A DNA stretch of 10,170 bases. It comes from Zygnema cylindricum (lineage: Eukaryota; Streptophyta; Zygnematophyceae; Zygnematales; Zygnemataceae). The notes under the pieces were generated by a model. The model saw nothing but the letters and a program-made list of their open reading frames with translations, did not search any database and was not told where the DNA came from. Where the stretch lies: assembly GCA_037447655.1 (NCBI GenBank), contig JBBHKE010002540.1, positions 1-10,170 of the forward strand, given 5' to 3'. Below, piece by piece: positions 1 through 6,703 of the stretch (position 1 is the first letter of the stretch; each line of letters starts with the position of its first letter). Position numbers and translations under genes: made by a program.

Positions 1-407
1 GGGGGGGGGGGGGGAATGAGGTACCCATTATCAGGTAAAAAAATTGCTATGGTAAAATAAACTTGTTCCGTATTGGCTCCCTCCAAAGAATTTTGATTTG
101 AGCTCCGAGACTGTTCCACTACTTTATGAAATGACTGAGGATAAAACCCAAAATCTTTTGAAAAACAGCTAGAATTACGGTTGCCCCTCGAAAAAAATGC
201 TTCCCCTAACTCTAAGTTTCCAGAATTATTCACAACTTTGTAATAAATTAATGGCCATAACTAAAGGAAAGAATTTAAAGCAAAGGAACAAGAAAAGATA
301 CCAAGTACATAAAAAGGAAAGAAAAGGAAAAAGACAGTAAGGACAAATAAGACTGTCGTGAACTTAAGTTCAATAATGTTAAATTGAATAAATGAAACAT
401 AGTGAGA
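1..407. other. unassigned AT-rich stretch
   Basis: I see no gene here. The window opens with 14 consecutive G, which may be a genuine homopolymer or a contig or gap edge. The reading frames present are low-complexity and Ser/Leu/Phe-rich on the minus strand, and look like chance ORFs. Part of this stretch may be the distal end of the copia 3' LTR that starts at 720, but I could not find a terminal CA dinucleotide or a target-site duplication that would fix that end. Confidence 0.5.
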
Positions 408-436
408 CGCTTGAGTTTTAAAGATGAACTCAAGCG
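408..436. repeat. perfect 10-bp inverted repeat (hairpin) in LTR
   Basis: The arms CGCTTGAGTT (408-417) and AACTCAAGCG (427-436) are exact reverse complements separated by a 9-base loop. Position within the presumed LTR suggests a regulatory or RNA-folding role, but that is inference. Confidence 0.6.
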
Positions 437-450
437 AGTAAGACGCACTA

Positions 451-542
451 CACTAAAGTGGATGTACAACTAATATAGGTACATCCATTAAGTGGAACTA
501 CGACTAATCTAGGTAGATCTAGAAGTGGAGGTACAACTAGTT
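451..542 (-). repeat. three degenerate tandem units in LTR
   Basis: Units at about 451-476, 477-510 and 511-542 share, on the minus strand, a core close to TTAGTTGTACATCCACTT. The period is about 32-34 bp and the last unit is shorter. Repeated short boxes of this kind act as transcriptional enhancers in some plant copia LTRs such as Tnt1. Function here is inferred only from position and repetition. Confidence 0.5.
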
Positions 543-720
543 AGAAAGATTTTAAACTTTAGTGAGAATCTTTCTACGCTAAAACATTTATTTACAAACA
601 AATACATGAGCACTTATTAAAGTGAAGTACTTAAGACTTAGTGTTCTAGGACTCAATCATCATGAAATAACTACCTAAAAATAGTGATTCAATAGTATGA
701 TGGAATGGTGAATTCCAATA

Positions 721-730
721 CTCCCCCTCG
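721..730 (-). promoter_or_regulatory. copia polypurine tract (plus-strand primer site)
   Basis: The minus strand reads CGAGGGGGAG directly upstream of the LTR start and about 17 bp after the pol stop (TGA, plus positions 747-749). This is the expected site and composition of the RNase H-resistant primer for plus-strand DNA synthesis in copia elements. Confidence 0.7.
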
Positions 731-1030
731 ATTGAAGCACGGAGTTTCAGTCACGTAGGCTAGAAGAGAAAATATGTTTGTCGAATGAAGGGCATGGAAG
801 AGGCTTGGTAAGAAAATTGGCAAGTTGATTAGAGGTAGAATATTAAGAGAAATAGATCGTTCCATCCACAATTTTTTCACGTGTAAAGTGGTATTATATA
901 TCAATATGTTTCGTTCAAGTATGAAAAATGGGATTTTTCATGAGAGCAAGAGCTCCTAGGGAATCACAAAAGATAGGAGTGGGAGAAGATTGATGAAAGG
1001 AAAGGTCTGTGAGAAGGCGACGAAGCAAAA

Positions 1031-1158
1031 TGGCGGTTTTTGTGGCAGAGGTGCTCGCCATATATTCAGCTTCAGTAGATGAGAGAGCAACAATTGGCGG
1101 TTTTTGTGGCAGAGGTGCTCGCCATATATTCAGCTTCAGTAGATGAGAGAGCAACAAT
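1031..1158. repeat. exact 64-bp tandem duplication
   Basis: Positions 1031-1094 are repeated without a mismatch at 1095-1158, and the match runs three bases further. The unit spans the Glu-containing RNase H motif, which therefore appears twice. Because 64 is not a multiple of three, the duplication shifts the pol frame. Absence of divergence means the event is recent relative to the decay of the rest of the element, or is an assembly artefact. Confidence 0.95.
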
Positions 1159-1283
1159 TGGTTGTTTCCGAGAAGACCATGAGACAAGTCCACCACCAAG
1201 GGAGAAGCAGACCCCAAAAATAGAACGACGTTCATCGGTTTGATTTCCCCAATCCGCATCACAAAAACCAACAAGAGAGGAAT

Positions 1284-1360
1284 CAGGAAGAGAAAAAAAA
1301 AGAGAGGGAGAAGAAGGTGGAGAAGAGGAAGGAGGAAGAGAGAAGGTGAGGCAAAGATGT
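1284..1360. repeat. purine-rich (GA/GAA) low-complexity tract
   Basis: Nearly all bases on the plus strand here are A or G. On the minus strand the tract is pyrimidine-rich and is read in the copia frame as a Ser/Pro/Leu/Phe-rich insert. It sits just before the first RNase H aspartate motif, where I would expect only a short variable loop. Confidence 0.7.
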
Positions 1361-1560
1361 TTGGTGCTTTGGAGGTATCTAAAGACACGTTTCCCCGCAT
1401 CAAGATGAGTAGAAGTCGCACAATAAGAGAATTGGGATAAGATACACACAGCAATGCAAATGTCCAGACGCGACCCCAACATGGCATACATCAACTTTCT
1501 AACAATATACCGGTAAAGAGACCGTACTTCTCTTTGGGCATTCCCATCGAATACTTATTT

Positions 1561-2335
1561 TTTACGTGTGGTATTTGGATTAAGAGGTGTGACAGGATTA
1601 CAATCGGTCATTCCAAAAGTCTCTAAAAAGTCATCAATGACTCATTTATAATAAACGTTTAGATCCATTTCTTGTAATGCTAATACCTAAATAGTAATCA
1701 AGGTCACCCAAATCAGTCATCGGCTAATGAGACGCTAGCATGATTTTTACTTTGTTAATTTCCGTTTTATTGGGACCAGCAAGTATTAAATCATCAACGT
1801 AAAAAATAATGATTACTATACTGTCACTTGTACCTTTAATGTAAATACCAGGATCTGAACTAATTTCTTTGAATCCATCTTTTAATAAAGCAGAGAAGCG
1901 TTTTGTGCCACACACGTGGGGCCTGCTTAAGACCATAAATTGACTTATTCAAGCGATAGACCAAAGATTCTTGTCTAGCTACAGAGTATCTTGAAGCCTG
2001 CTTCATGTAAATATCTTCTTCAAGATTCCCGTGTAAAACAACAGTTTTTACGTCTAGTTGCTGAAGCTCCCAATCGTGGATTGCCGCCAAAGACAAAATT
2101 GTAGGAATATATTCAAATTTCGCAACATGGGGCGAAAGTCTGGCTATAATCAATTCCTTCCATCTGTGAATAACCTTTCACCACTAGGCGAGCCTTGTAG
2201 CGTTCAACAGATCCATCTGCAATTTTTTTAATTTTCAAAACCCATTTTGAATTAATGGCCGCCGATTAGGTGGCGTTTATCCGTCCAATCCGTTTTGTCA
2301 TTAAAGCTTATATCATGGTAGTGCACTTGTCTACA
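1561..2335 (-). pseudogene. copia pol: reverse transcriptase domain, frameshifted
   Basis: Recognisable copia RT motifs on the minus strand are [10 protein letters not shown] followed by [14 protein letters not shown] (about 2165-2260), WELQQLDVKTVVLHG (first catalytic Asp block), SIYGLKQAPRVWHK, the FYVDDLILAGP active-site loop (about 1780-1820), DLGDLDYYLGISI (about 1680-1720) and ETFGMTDCNPVTP (about 1590-1620). They fall in at least three reading frames with stops between, so the copy is a pseudogene. Homology fades between 2300 and 2360; no integrase motif was found upstream. Confidence 0.9.
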
Positions 2336-2427
2336 TCACGGGACTCTTTGAATCAGGATAAGCAAACTTTATTAGGATTGATTCTCCATATGAATGGAAA
2401 TGATACGTGGCAATGTTCGGTTGAGAA
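2331..2427 (-). other. exon-like segment (possible last exon)
   Basis: A pyrimidine-rich run precedes an AG acceptor at 2428-2429. The following frame is open for 31 codons (including HSYGESILIKFAYP) to a TAG at 2331-2333. It starts with one base that would complete the codon left open by the segment ending at 2636. The last part overlaps sequence that may belong to the upstream edge of the copia pol fragment, so the stop may not be the native one. Family not recognised. Confidence 0.22.
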
Positions 2428-2635
2428 CTCCGTTATCAAATGGTAAAAAAGAGAAACCAAAATCAATACCTCAAACTCTTCTACGCTCCCATTAGGTATA
2501 TGCGGTATTGATTAGGAGCTACGATATTTATTTTAGTCACCAATCAAAAGACAGAAGAGCACCATCCACCGAACTCTTGTCCTAAGACTGCCAGGGTTAA
2601 AATGTAAGAACGCAACAAAAAATTGTGAAAATCAC

Positions 2636-2727
2636 CTGAAATATACATTTGTTCCACCATGGTCTTTGAGAGTTAGCTGTCCAGTCCAATCTGGAGAAAC
2701 TTCGGAAGAACTTATATTCCCTTGAAC
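2636..2727 (-). other. exon-like segment with AG/GT borders
   Basis: The minus strand reads TTTTCTATCCAG, then a 92-bp open segment, then GTGATT. It encodes 30 codons plus two bases and includes GNISSSEVSPDWTGQLTL and KDHGGTNVYF, with an NIS glycosylation sequon. The composition looks like a beta-strand-rich extracellular domain rather than random translation. It is in phase 0 with the segment at 3093-3164. I do not recognise the family. Confidence 0.4.
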
Positions 2728-3092
2728 CTGGATAGAAAATGCAAAAGTAAAGAAATGAAGTGGAATTTGAAAAAAAAAAAAAAAAAAAATTGCACACCCA
2801 CCTATTTTAAAAGATGTAGAACCTCTCAGAAACTTGGAACCCTAGTCCACAACCGTTGAAAAAAAATAAAAGTGGGGAAATGTTTCCAACAGGATAGCCG
2901 CCACCATCGTATAGTTGAGAATAACATCAATAAAAGACTCTGAAAACGTCATGACTTGGACTTGATTTGCAGGTTCCTTTCGGTCTCGAGACATTTCTCC
3001 GATCAAAAGAATACAGTAACGCTAATTCATGACTTTACGATAAAGAAAGAGGAGATAAATGCCAATTCTAGTTTTATTCAGAAGAAATTGAC
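2728..3092 (-). other. presumed intron with 20-base A homopolymer
   Basis: No gene is supported here. The stretch would be an intron between two exon-like segments, although the donor (GTCAAT) is weak. It includes an A20 run at 2770-2789. A short open frame at about 2870-2985 on the minus strand (MSRDRKEPANQVQV) lacks convincing splice borders and is left unassigned. Confidence 0.25.
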
Positions 3093-3164
3093 TTGAACTA
3101 TGACTTCGTCCTGACTTTCAATATCAAAAAGTACATTTTCAAACAATACCAGTTTACAGGAACC
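3093..3164 (-). other. exon-like segment, 24 codons, phase 0/0
   Basis: An AG acceptor (GTGTAG) precedes a 72-bp open segment encoding KLVLFENVLFDIESQDEV and ending at a GT (GTCAAT, a weak donor). Without splicing, the frame stops 12 bases further on. Both borders are in phase 0, which agrees with the neighbouring exon-like segments at 3267-3449 and 2636-2727. Confidence 0.33.
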
Positions 3165-3202
3165 CTACACTTCTCAGTCTTTAGGAGCCAAGGCAGCATC
3201 AT

Positions 3203-3255
3203 TTTTTTATCAAGCAAATGACTTGACATCTCAATTTTTTATCAAGCAAATGACT
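3203..3255. repeat. 21-bp direct repeat, 11-bp spacer
   Basis: The 21-base sequence starting TTTTTTATCAAGCAAATG occurs at 3203-3223 and 3235-3255. It lies inside the presumed 102-bp intron at 3165-3266, so about half of that intron is the duplication. Confidence 0.85.
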
Positions 3256-3266
3256 ACTTAACTTAC

Positions 3267-3449
3267 TGGTGTATAACGTAGATTAAACCGCAAATCACAA
3301 ATTCTGGAGTTGTTCCGACATAATACTTGGCAAACCACAAAATATGGTTCAAATGAACCGTCTCCTTTCGGTACCCGATACATCAGTCCAAGGGACTTCA
3401 ATCCAGGTCCCCACCCGTCCTGCGATAAATAATTCAGAAATCCAAAACA
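3267..3449 (-). other. exon-like segment, 61 codons, canonical donor
   Basis: On the minus strand a pyrimidine run ending TTTTTTCAG is followed by 183 bp open in phase 0 and then GTAAGT, a consensus plant donor. The translation includes GPGLKSLGLMYRVPKG, FEPYFVVCQVLCRNNSRIC and RFNLRYTP, with four cysteines after the first residue and an NNS sequon. All three frames are partly open here, so the frame choice rests on the splice sites and phase match. Family not recognised. Confidence 0.35.
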
Positions 3450-3908
3450 CTGAAAAAATCAACCAAAACTACACTTGAAAGACAAAGACATCTACCAATT
3501 GCCAAGGCTGAAAGATCCATTTTCTTCTTTCAAAGACGGATATTATTTCTCGCTTTCAAAAAATTTAAATGTCCTAATCATTATTATACGTTTTTGGAAT
3601 CACGCCCAATGAATGCTTACTTACATGTTATTTAGACGCTTTTCCAAAAAAATTGCATCAAATTTCCTTCAAATAACATCAAATATCAAAGAACAACGAA
3701 CAAAATTTTGGCTCTAAAACAAGTCACCGTAAATCACTCTTAGTGTTAAGAAATAAAGAGCATGAGCTCTGTTTTATCATTAATAATTATGTTTCTGGTA
3801 CAAATGACATGGACAATTGTGAAATGCAAAAATAATCACGTTATAGGAAAAAAACCAATTAAAACTGTTAACGCTATATTTTCTACTGTAAGTTTTTAAC
3901 AGGACCAA

Positions 3909-3958
3909 AAGTATGATTAACAATAATAGCGACAAGTATGATTAACAATAATAGCGAC
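3909..3958. repeat. exact 25-bp tandem duplication
   Basis: Positions 3909-3933 are repeated exactly at 3934-3958 (unit begins AAGTATGATTAACAATAA). It lies just downstream, in the gene direction, of the exon-like segment ending at 3991 and would be intronic. Confidence 0.95.
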
Positions 3959-3990
3959 TTTCGATGCAGTTTCAAAAAATAATGCAATAC

Positions 3991-4217
3991 TTTTGCAATA
4001 CCAACAGAATGACATGCAATCAAAGAGACGTTATAGAAACATATGTCTTTTTCCTTTGTACAACTGTAAAACATGCCAATCACATTATGACCACATTGCC
4101 TACAACCAAATGAGGGTAACATATGGACAATTTTCTGGAGAGTCTGGCGCGCATAGGCGGATTTAATGGCACTTACCCACAACACGAGGGTAAATTTTGG
4201 TAATGTAAATAATTTTC
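3991..4217 (-). other. two exon-like segments around a 77-bp intron
   Basis: A 41-bp segment (4177-4217) ends in a strong donor (GG|GTAAGT). A 77-bp intron-sized gap ends TTGTAG, then a 109-bp segment (3991-4099) runs to a GTATTG donor. Phases agree across the gap (2 bases plus 1 base). The encoded peptides are cysteine-rich (LPSCCG, then QCGHNVIG, FYSCTKEKDICFYNVS, ACHSVG) with an NVS sequon. That fits a disulfide-bonded extracellular domain. A passing likeness to the BURP domain was considered and rejected. Confidence 0.35.
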
Positions 4218-4266
4218 CTATAGACACTATGCATTTAACAAGGAAGGTATGCTTGGAAACCATTTT

Positions 4267-4495
4267 AACCAAACAGACTAGTAAAATATGTGAAAAAACA
4301 CACATATTTCACAGACATGATTGTCAAAAAAATGTAAAATGCTGGTTGAAAAGCCCAGACTCTTGCACATGGAACATCTGGAAACACAAATCCAGTCTTT
4401 TTAAGTAGCTTTGAGACCTTTGGATCATTTATTGTCCATTCAGTCACAATCCATCCTATATCTGAACTCCGTCGACCAAAAATATGTTTCTCCAA
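4267..4495 (-). other. open frame, possible continuation of exon 2
   Basis: The minus frame from 4495 contains GWIVTEWTINDPKVSK, LLKKTGFVFPDVPCA and RVWAFQ, which read like real protein but are in a different frame from the exon 2 segment above it. A possible donor (AAG|GTCTCA, exon end 4418) is in phase 0 with the acceptor at 4218. Either a very short intron of about 47 bp or a frameshift mutation would be needed to join it to exon 2. Confidence 0.25.
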
Positions 4496-4505
4496 TAAAT
4501 TTCCT

Positions 4506-4758
4506 CACATAATATGTTCTCTCCAAGTACGTCTTCATCTAGAGTGATGTTGTTATCGGTTCCATTTTGAAATAATGCCGTGGCGGAAGAAGATTGGACT
4601 GTGGCTTCAAAAAAATCATCACCGTCTATGTACTTGTATGCTGCATTAGGCCATTTGACATCATTGTATGTACGGATCAAAGGTTGATTTTTTAGGTCTT
4701 TTGGAAGAAAAGGGAGACATGTAGATAGCATAGCCTCCACATTGAACTCGGTCGTGTC
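4506..4758 (-). other. exon 2 candidate of secreted protein gene
   Basis: The minus strand reads TATTTTTTTCAG and then an open segment starting GAC ACG ACC, in phase 0 with exon 1. It encodes DTTEFNVEAMLSTCLPFLP, then KWPNAAYKYIDGDDFF, then SATALFQNGTDNNITLDED, with two N-glycosylation sequons (NGT, NIT). The frame stays open to a stop near 4456. The end given here is the GTGAGG site, only one of several possible donors. The first 15 codons have a diverged duplicate about 96 bp upstream. I do not recognise the family. Confidence 0.4.
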
Positions 4759-4855
4759 CTGAAAAAAATACATAAAAAAATAAATAAATAAATAAAATGA
4801 GTTGGTTTTGAGACAGGTAGATAGCATAGCCTCCAGATGGTACTCGGCCATGTCT
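4714..4855. repeat. diverged 46-bp duplication of exon 2 start
   Basis: Positions 4714-4759 and 4810-4855 match at 39 of 46 bases. Between them lie an (AAAT)n run (about 4778-4797) and A-rich sequence. On the minus strand the two copies encode related peptides, DTTEFNVEAML and DMAEYHLEAML, each followed by STCL. The upstream copy has TGA where the downstream one has the CAG acceptor. It begins with an ATG (4851) that is in frame through the intron-like spacer into exon 2. Confidence 0.85.
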
Positions 4856-4908
4856 CAAACATTAAAACATATACATGATAATAAATTGAAATATGTAGTT
4901 TAGCGATA

Positions 4909-5114
4909 GTACACCTTTATCGTTATTGCGTAGATGACACTATATTAATGCAACTAAATTACACCCCTCCAACCTAGCATAGTGTCATTATCACTAATTT
5001 TTGTTTTTACGCTAATTTTTTAAACTGCTCTAAAAACCAGCCACGTCATCTCGCACTGAATTAGAATTAATAACACTATTTTAAACCTTATGCTAATAAC
5101 GATACACGGTGTAC
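4909..5114. mobile_element. MITE-like inverted-repeat element, 206 bp
   Basis: The left end (about 4909-4933) reads GTACACC, then TATCGTTATT, then GCGTA. The right end (about 5088-5114), reverse-complemented, reads GTACACC, then TATCGTTATT, then AGCATA. The termini are imperfect over about 25 bp. An internal perfect 10-bp inverted repeat (ATGACACTAT at 4934-4943, ATAGTGTCAT at 4979-4988) adds to the foldback potential. No coding capacity is seen and no clear target-site duplication. Size and terminal motif resemble the element at 8683-8890. Confidence 0.5.
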
Positions 5115-5974
5115 GAGTATATTTAGATTTAAGCATGATAGTTTATGAATTAACATAAAAAATAATCAGAATTCAAACAGCGTTTAATAATCGATAAGGA
5201 GGATGAACACCGTATACAAACACTCGCAATATAATACAATGACGACGTACTATACATCACATAATATACCACACGATGGAAAAAAACATGAGTTGCAAAA
5301 AATAGAAACCAGGACAGAGATCTTTGGTTCAAACCTTTTTTTTTTAACTTTTCACACCTTTTTGATCTTCATAGAACCTGACATCAAAACTACCTAAGAA
5401 AGAAAATGGCGCCAATGAGATAATCACATAAAAAGAAAAAAATGGAATGCAATGAAGTGAATGCTTTCTTTTTTTTATGAGTTTTCCAAAATAAAAAGGT
5501 TTTTTCCTGACTCAAACATTTTAAAGCAAAAGTCTAAATATTGACCGCCTGATAAGTGGATACATATATTAAATAAATGCATTGAATAGATACATATCGC
5601 ATTCGATCATGATACATGTACTGCTTTCTATGTGTAAAAAAATACAAGCTTAAGCAAAAAATGCGTCTATAGTAAATATTTACAAATTTATTATACGAGC
5701 AGAAAAAACTCCCTGCAGTAGACGCCTTTCTTTTTTCGCGTAAAAAATCATAATAAAAAAATGTTTTCCTGTATTGAACACTTATTACATTGCTATTATT
5801 AATATTATTATTTATTAAATAAGTCACAAAGGTGACAAAACAAACAAATTGTGGGAGTAAACGCTTCCTATAATTTTCCTACAAAAAAGGATGACAAGCA
5901 AGGAAAAAAAAAAAAAAGACTTCAACAGAGTTACTCAACATTCAAAAAAGTATTATTGTGTAACAATTTATTAC
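5115..5974. other. AT-rich intron-like stretch, no gene seen
   Basis: This would be the 5' part of the large first intron of the minus-strand candidate gene (donor at 5974). It is made of A/T runs and (TTA)n-like sequence. Open frames here (for example 5534-5827 on the minus strand) have random-looking, Tyr/Phe/Ile-rich translations without any motif, and I do not annotate them. Confidence 0.5.
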
Positions 5975-6148
5975 CTTGGAGACATCTTCAAAGGAGATGT
6001 CTCCCATAGAACCAGTTTCTCTTATATTGAAAGTAGCATGAGATAAACTGCAAAAACATGCTAATATAAAAAGGGCATAAAATAATACGCTACTTGTAAC
6101 TCTTTTCGCCTGCAAAATCTCTTCAAGACACAAAACTGTTGCAGCCAT
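5975..6148 (-). CDS. first exon of putative secreted protein, unknown family
   Basis: The start ATG at 6148 lies in the context CCATGGCTGCA, a strong plant Kozak with Ala-Ala following. The exon is 58 codons and ends AAG|GTAATA, a good donor in phase 0. Residues about 17-38 (RVTSSVLFYALFILACFCSL, then SHA) form a basic-hydrophobic-polar signal peptide with a likely cleavage after Ala, so the product should enter the ER. The mature part begins TFNIRETGSMGDISFEDV. A tandem 37-bp duplication across the start region places an out-of-frame ATG upstream. The following exon candidate starts at 4758, giving a 1216-bp intron. An alternative is a membrane anchor rather than a cleaved signal. Confidence 0.5.
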
Positions 6149-6185
6149 GGAAAAACTTGTAAGTGTTTGCAGCAAGATGAGCCAT
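6123..6185 (-). promoter_or_regulatory. upstream overlapping ORF created by duplication
   Basis: The second copy of the 37-bp repeat carries the same CCATGGCT context, giving an ATG at 6185. It reads 20 codons (MAHLAANTYKFFHG...) to a TGA at 6123-6125, out of frame with and overlapping the main start at 6148. If transcription begins upstream, this would be expected to reduce initiation at the main ATG. The effect is inferred. Confidence 0.4.
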
Positions 6186-6216
6186 GGAAAAACTTGTAAG
6201 TGTTTGCAGCAAGATG
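6143..6216. repeat. exact 37-bp tandem duplication at start codon
   Basis: Positions 6143-6179 are repeated exactly at 6180-6216. The unit includes the initiation codon and the sequence just upstream of it. Because 37 is not a multiple of three, the two ATGs are in different frames. Confidence 0.95.
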
Positions 6217-6458
6217 GAAATACAGTACTTGACGCCTACAATAGTAAGTAATATTTTATTTCAAAAAGTGCGATGAAAAAAAACCATCAAGGTACAAAGG
6301 GTATCAAAAAAGGGGAAAAAGCGTTTAATGCTAAAAAATAGCTAAAGGAAAGGGAAAGAAAACATGTGAAGACACCAAATCTAACTAGAATAATAGCCAA
6401 AACTATGCGAATTCACTAAAGATGACACTATAAAAATTGACTACACAACCCTAACAAA
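6217..6458. other. spacer between gene candidate and LINE, nothing seen
   Basis: A-rich sequence upstream of the minus-strand exon 1 and downstream of the LINE coding remnant. The gene's promoter and the LINE 3' UTR should lie here, but I see no clear TATA box, poly(A) tail or target-site duplication. Confidence 0.4.
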
Positions 6459-6703
6459 CTAAACTCCACACCCCCGAAGATCGTGGATGTGGATTGAATC
6501 CCTTGGTGGAAGATCTGGGAGGCCACGCCTGTCATCCGCCACCGTCCCCCGCCGTAGAAGGGCCGCGGCTTGCGCTCGATGAAAGGCTACTGATACTCGT
6601 TGACGGTAAAACGCAACGAGAAGGCTCGGAGGAGGGCAGCCAAGACCCCGGGTTTCAAATGTTTTCTTTGCACAGGTACGAATGAAATCATCAAAAGACT
6701 TGT
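6459..6703 (-). pseudogene. LINE extreme C-terminal block, frameshifted
   Basis: A different minus frame carries DDFIRTCAKKTFETRG, then RQRVSVAFHRAQAAALLRR and GLPDLPPRDSIHIHDL, ending at a TAG at 6459-6461. This is the expected end of the same protein family. It is separated from the nuclease-like part by a frameshift and perhaps a small deletion near 6700. Confidence 0.75.

Larger units (their letters stand above)
408..720 (-). repeat. copia 3' LTR (partial, far end unknown)
   Basis: On the minus strand the sequence right after the polypurine tract begins TATTGGAATTCACC. Copia LTRs normally begin TG, so the second base may have mutated from G to A. The stretch contains three degenerate tandem units (451-542) and a perfect 10-bp hairpin (408-436), the kinds of elements found in LTR promoter regions. 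No second LTR copy is present for comparison, so length and boundaries are inference. Confidence 0.55.
747..1560 (-). pseudogene. copia pol: RNase H domain, frameshifted
   Basis: This part would degrade RNA in the RNA-DNA hybrid during reverse transcription. Visible motifs in order are LMYAMLGSRLDI (connection), GFCDADWG with the first catalytic Asp, VALSSTEAEYMA with the catalytic Glu, and PIFCDSLGALAL with a further Asp. A C-terminal stretch with a TKPLP-type motif leads to the stop at 747-749. Two frames are used because an exact 64-bp duplication (1031-1158) shifts the frame inside the active-site region. A purine-rich tract encodes an unusual Ser/Pro-rich insert between the connection region and the first Asp motif. 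Confidence 0.88.
408..2335 (-). mobile_element. Ty1/copia LTR retrotransposon, 3' half
   Basis: Read on the minus strand, the order is reverse transcriptase, RNase H, stop, polypurine tract, LTR. This is the copia order for the 3' half of an element. The gag, protease and integrase regions and the 5' LTR are not in the window, so the copy is truncated near 2300-2360 or joined there to other DNA. The LTR is taken to begin at 720, immediately after the polypurine tract. Its far end is not resolved, and 408 only marks the last structured LTR-like sequence seen. Multiple frameshifts show that the copy is dead. Confidence 0.85.

Noticed and set aside
1240-1440. Plus-strand Lys/Arg-rich open frame
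   Set aside because: It is the antisense of the copia RNase H purine-rich tract; the composition is fully explained by that tract.
2588-2635. 48-bp intron joining the segment at 2636 to an AG at 2588
   Set aside because: Too short for a plant intron; the alternative acceptor at 2428 has a better pyrimidine tract and also fits the phase.
3360-3430. Box-B-like sequence (GGATTGAAGTCC on the minus strand) suggesting a tRNA-derived SINE
   Set aside because: No matching A box at the right distance and no defined 3' tail or target duplication were found. The match to the B-box consensus is partial.
3883-4305. BURP domain in the minus-strand frame (FY.C...FYNVSLIACH pattern)
   Set aside because: The BURP signature needs four spaced Cys-His pairs. 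Only one CH and loosely placed cysteines are visible, and the flanking exon-like segments do not fit the family.
5534-5827. Minus-strand 97-codon open frame
   Set aside because: Low-complexity Tyr/Ile/Phe-rich translation from AT-rich DNA, with no motif, no Kozak context and a position inside the presumed first intron.
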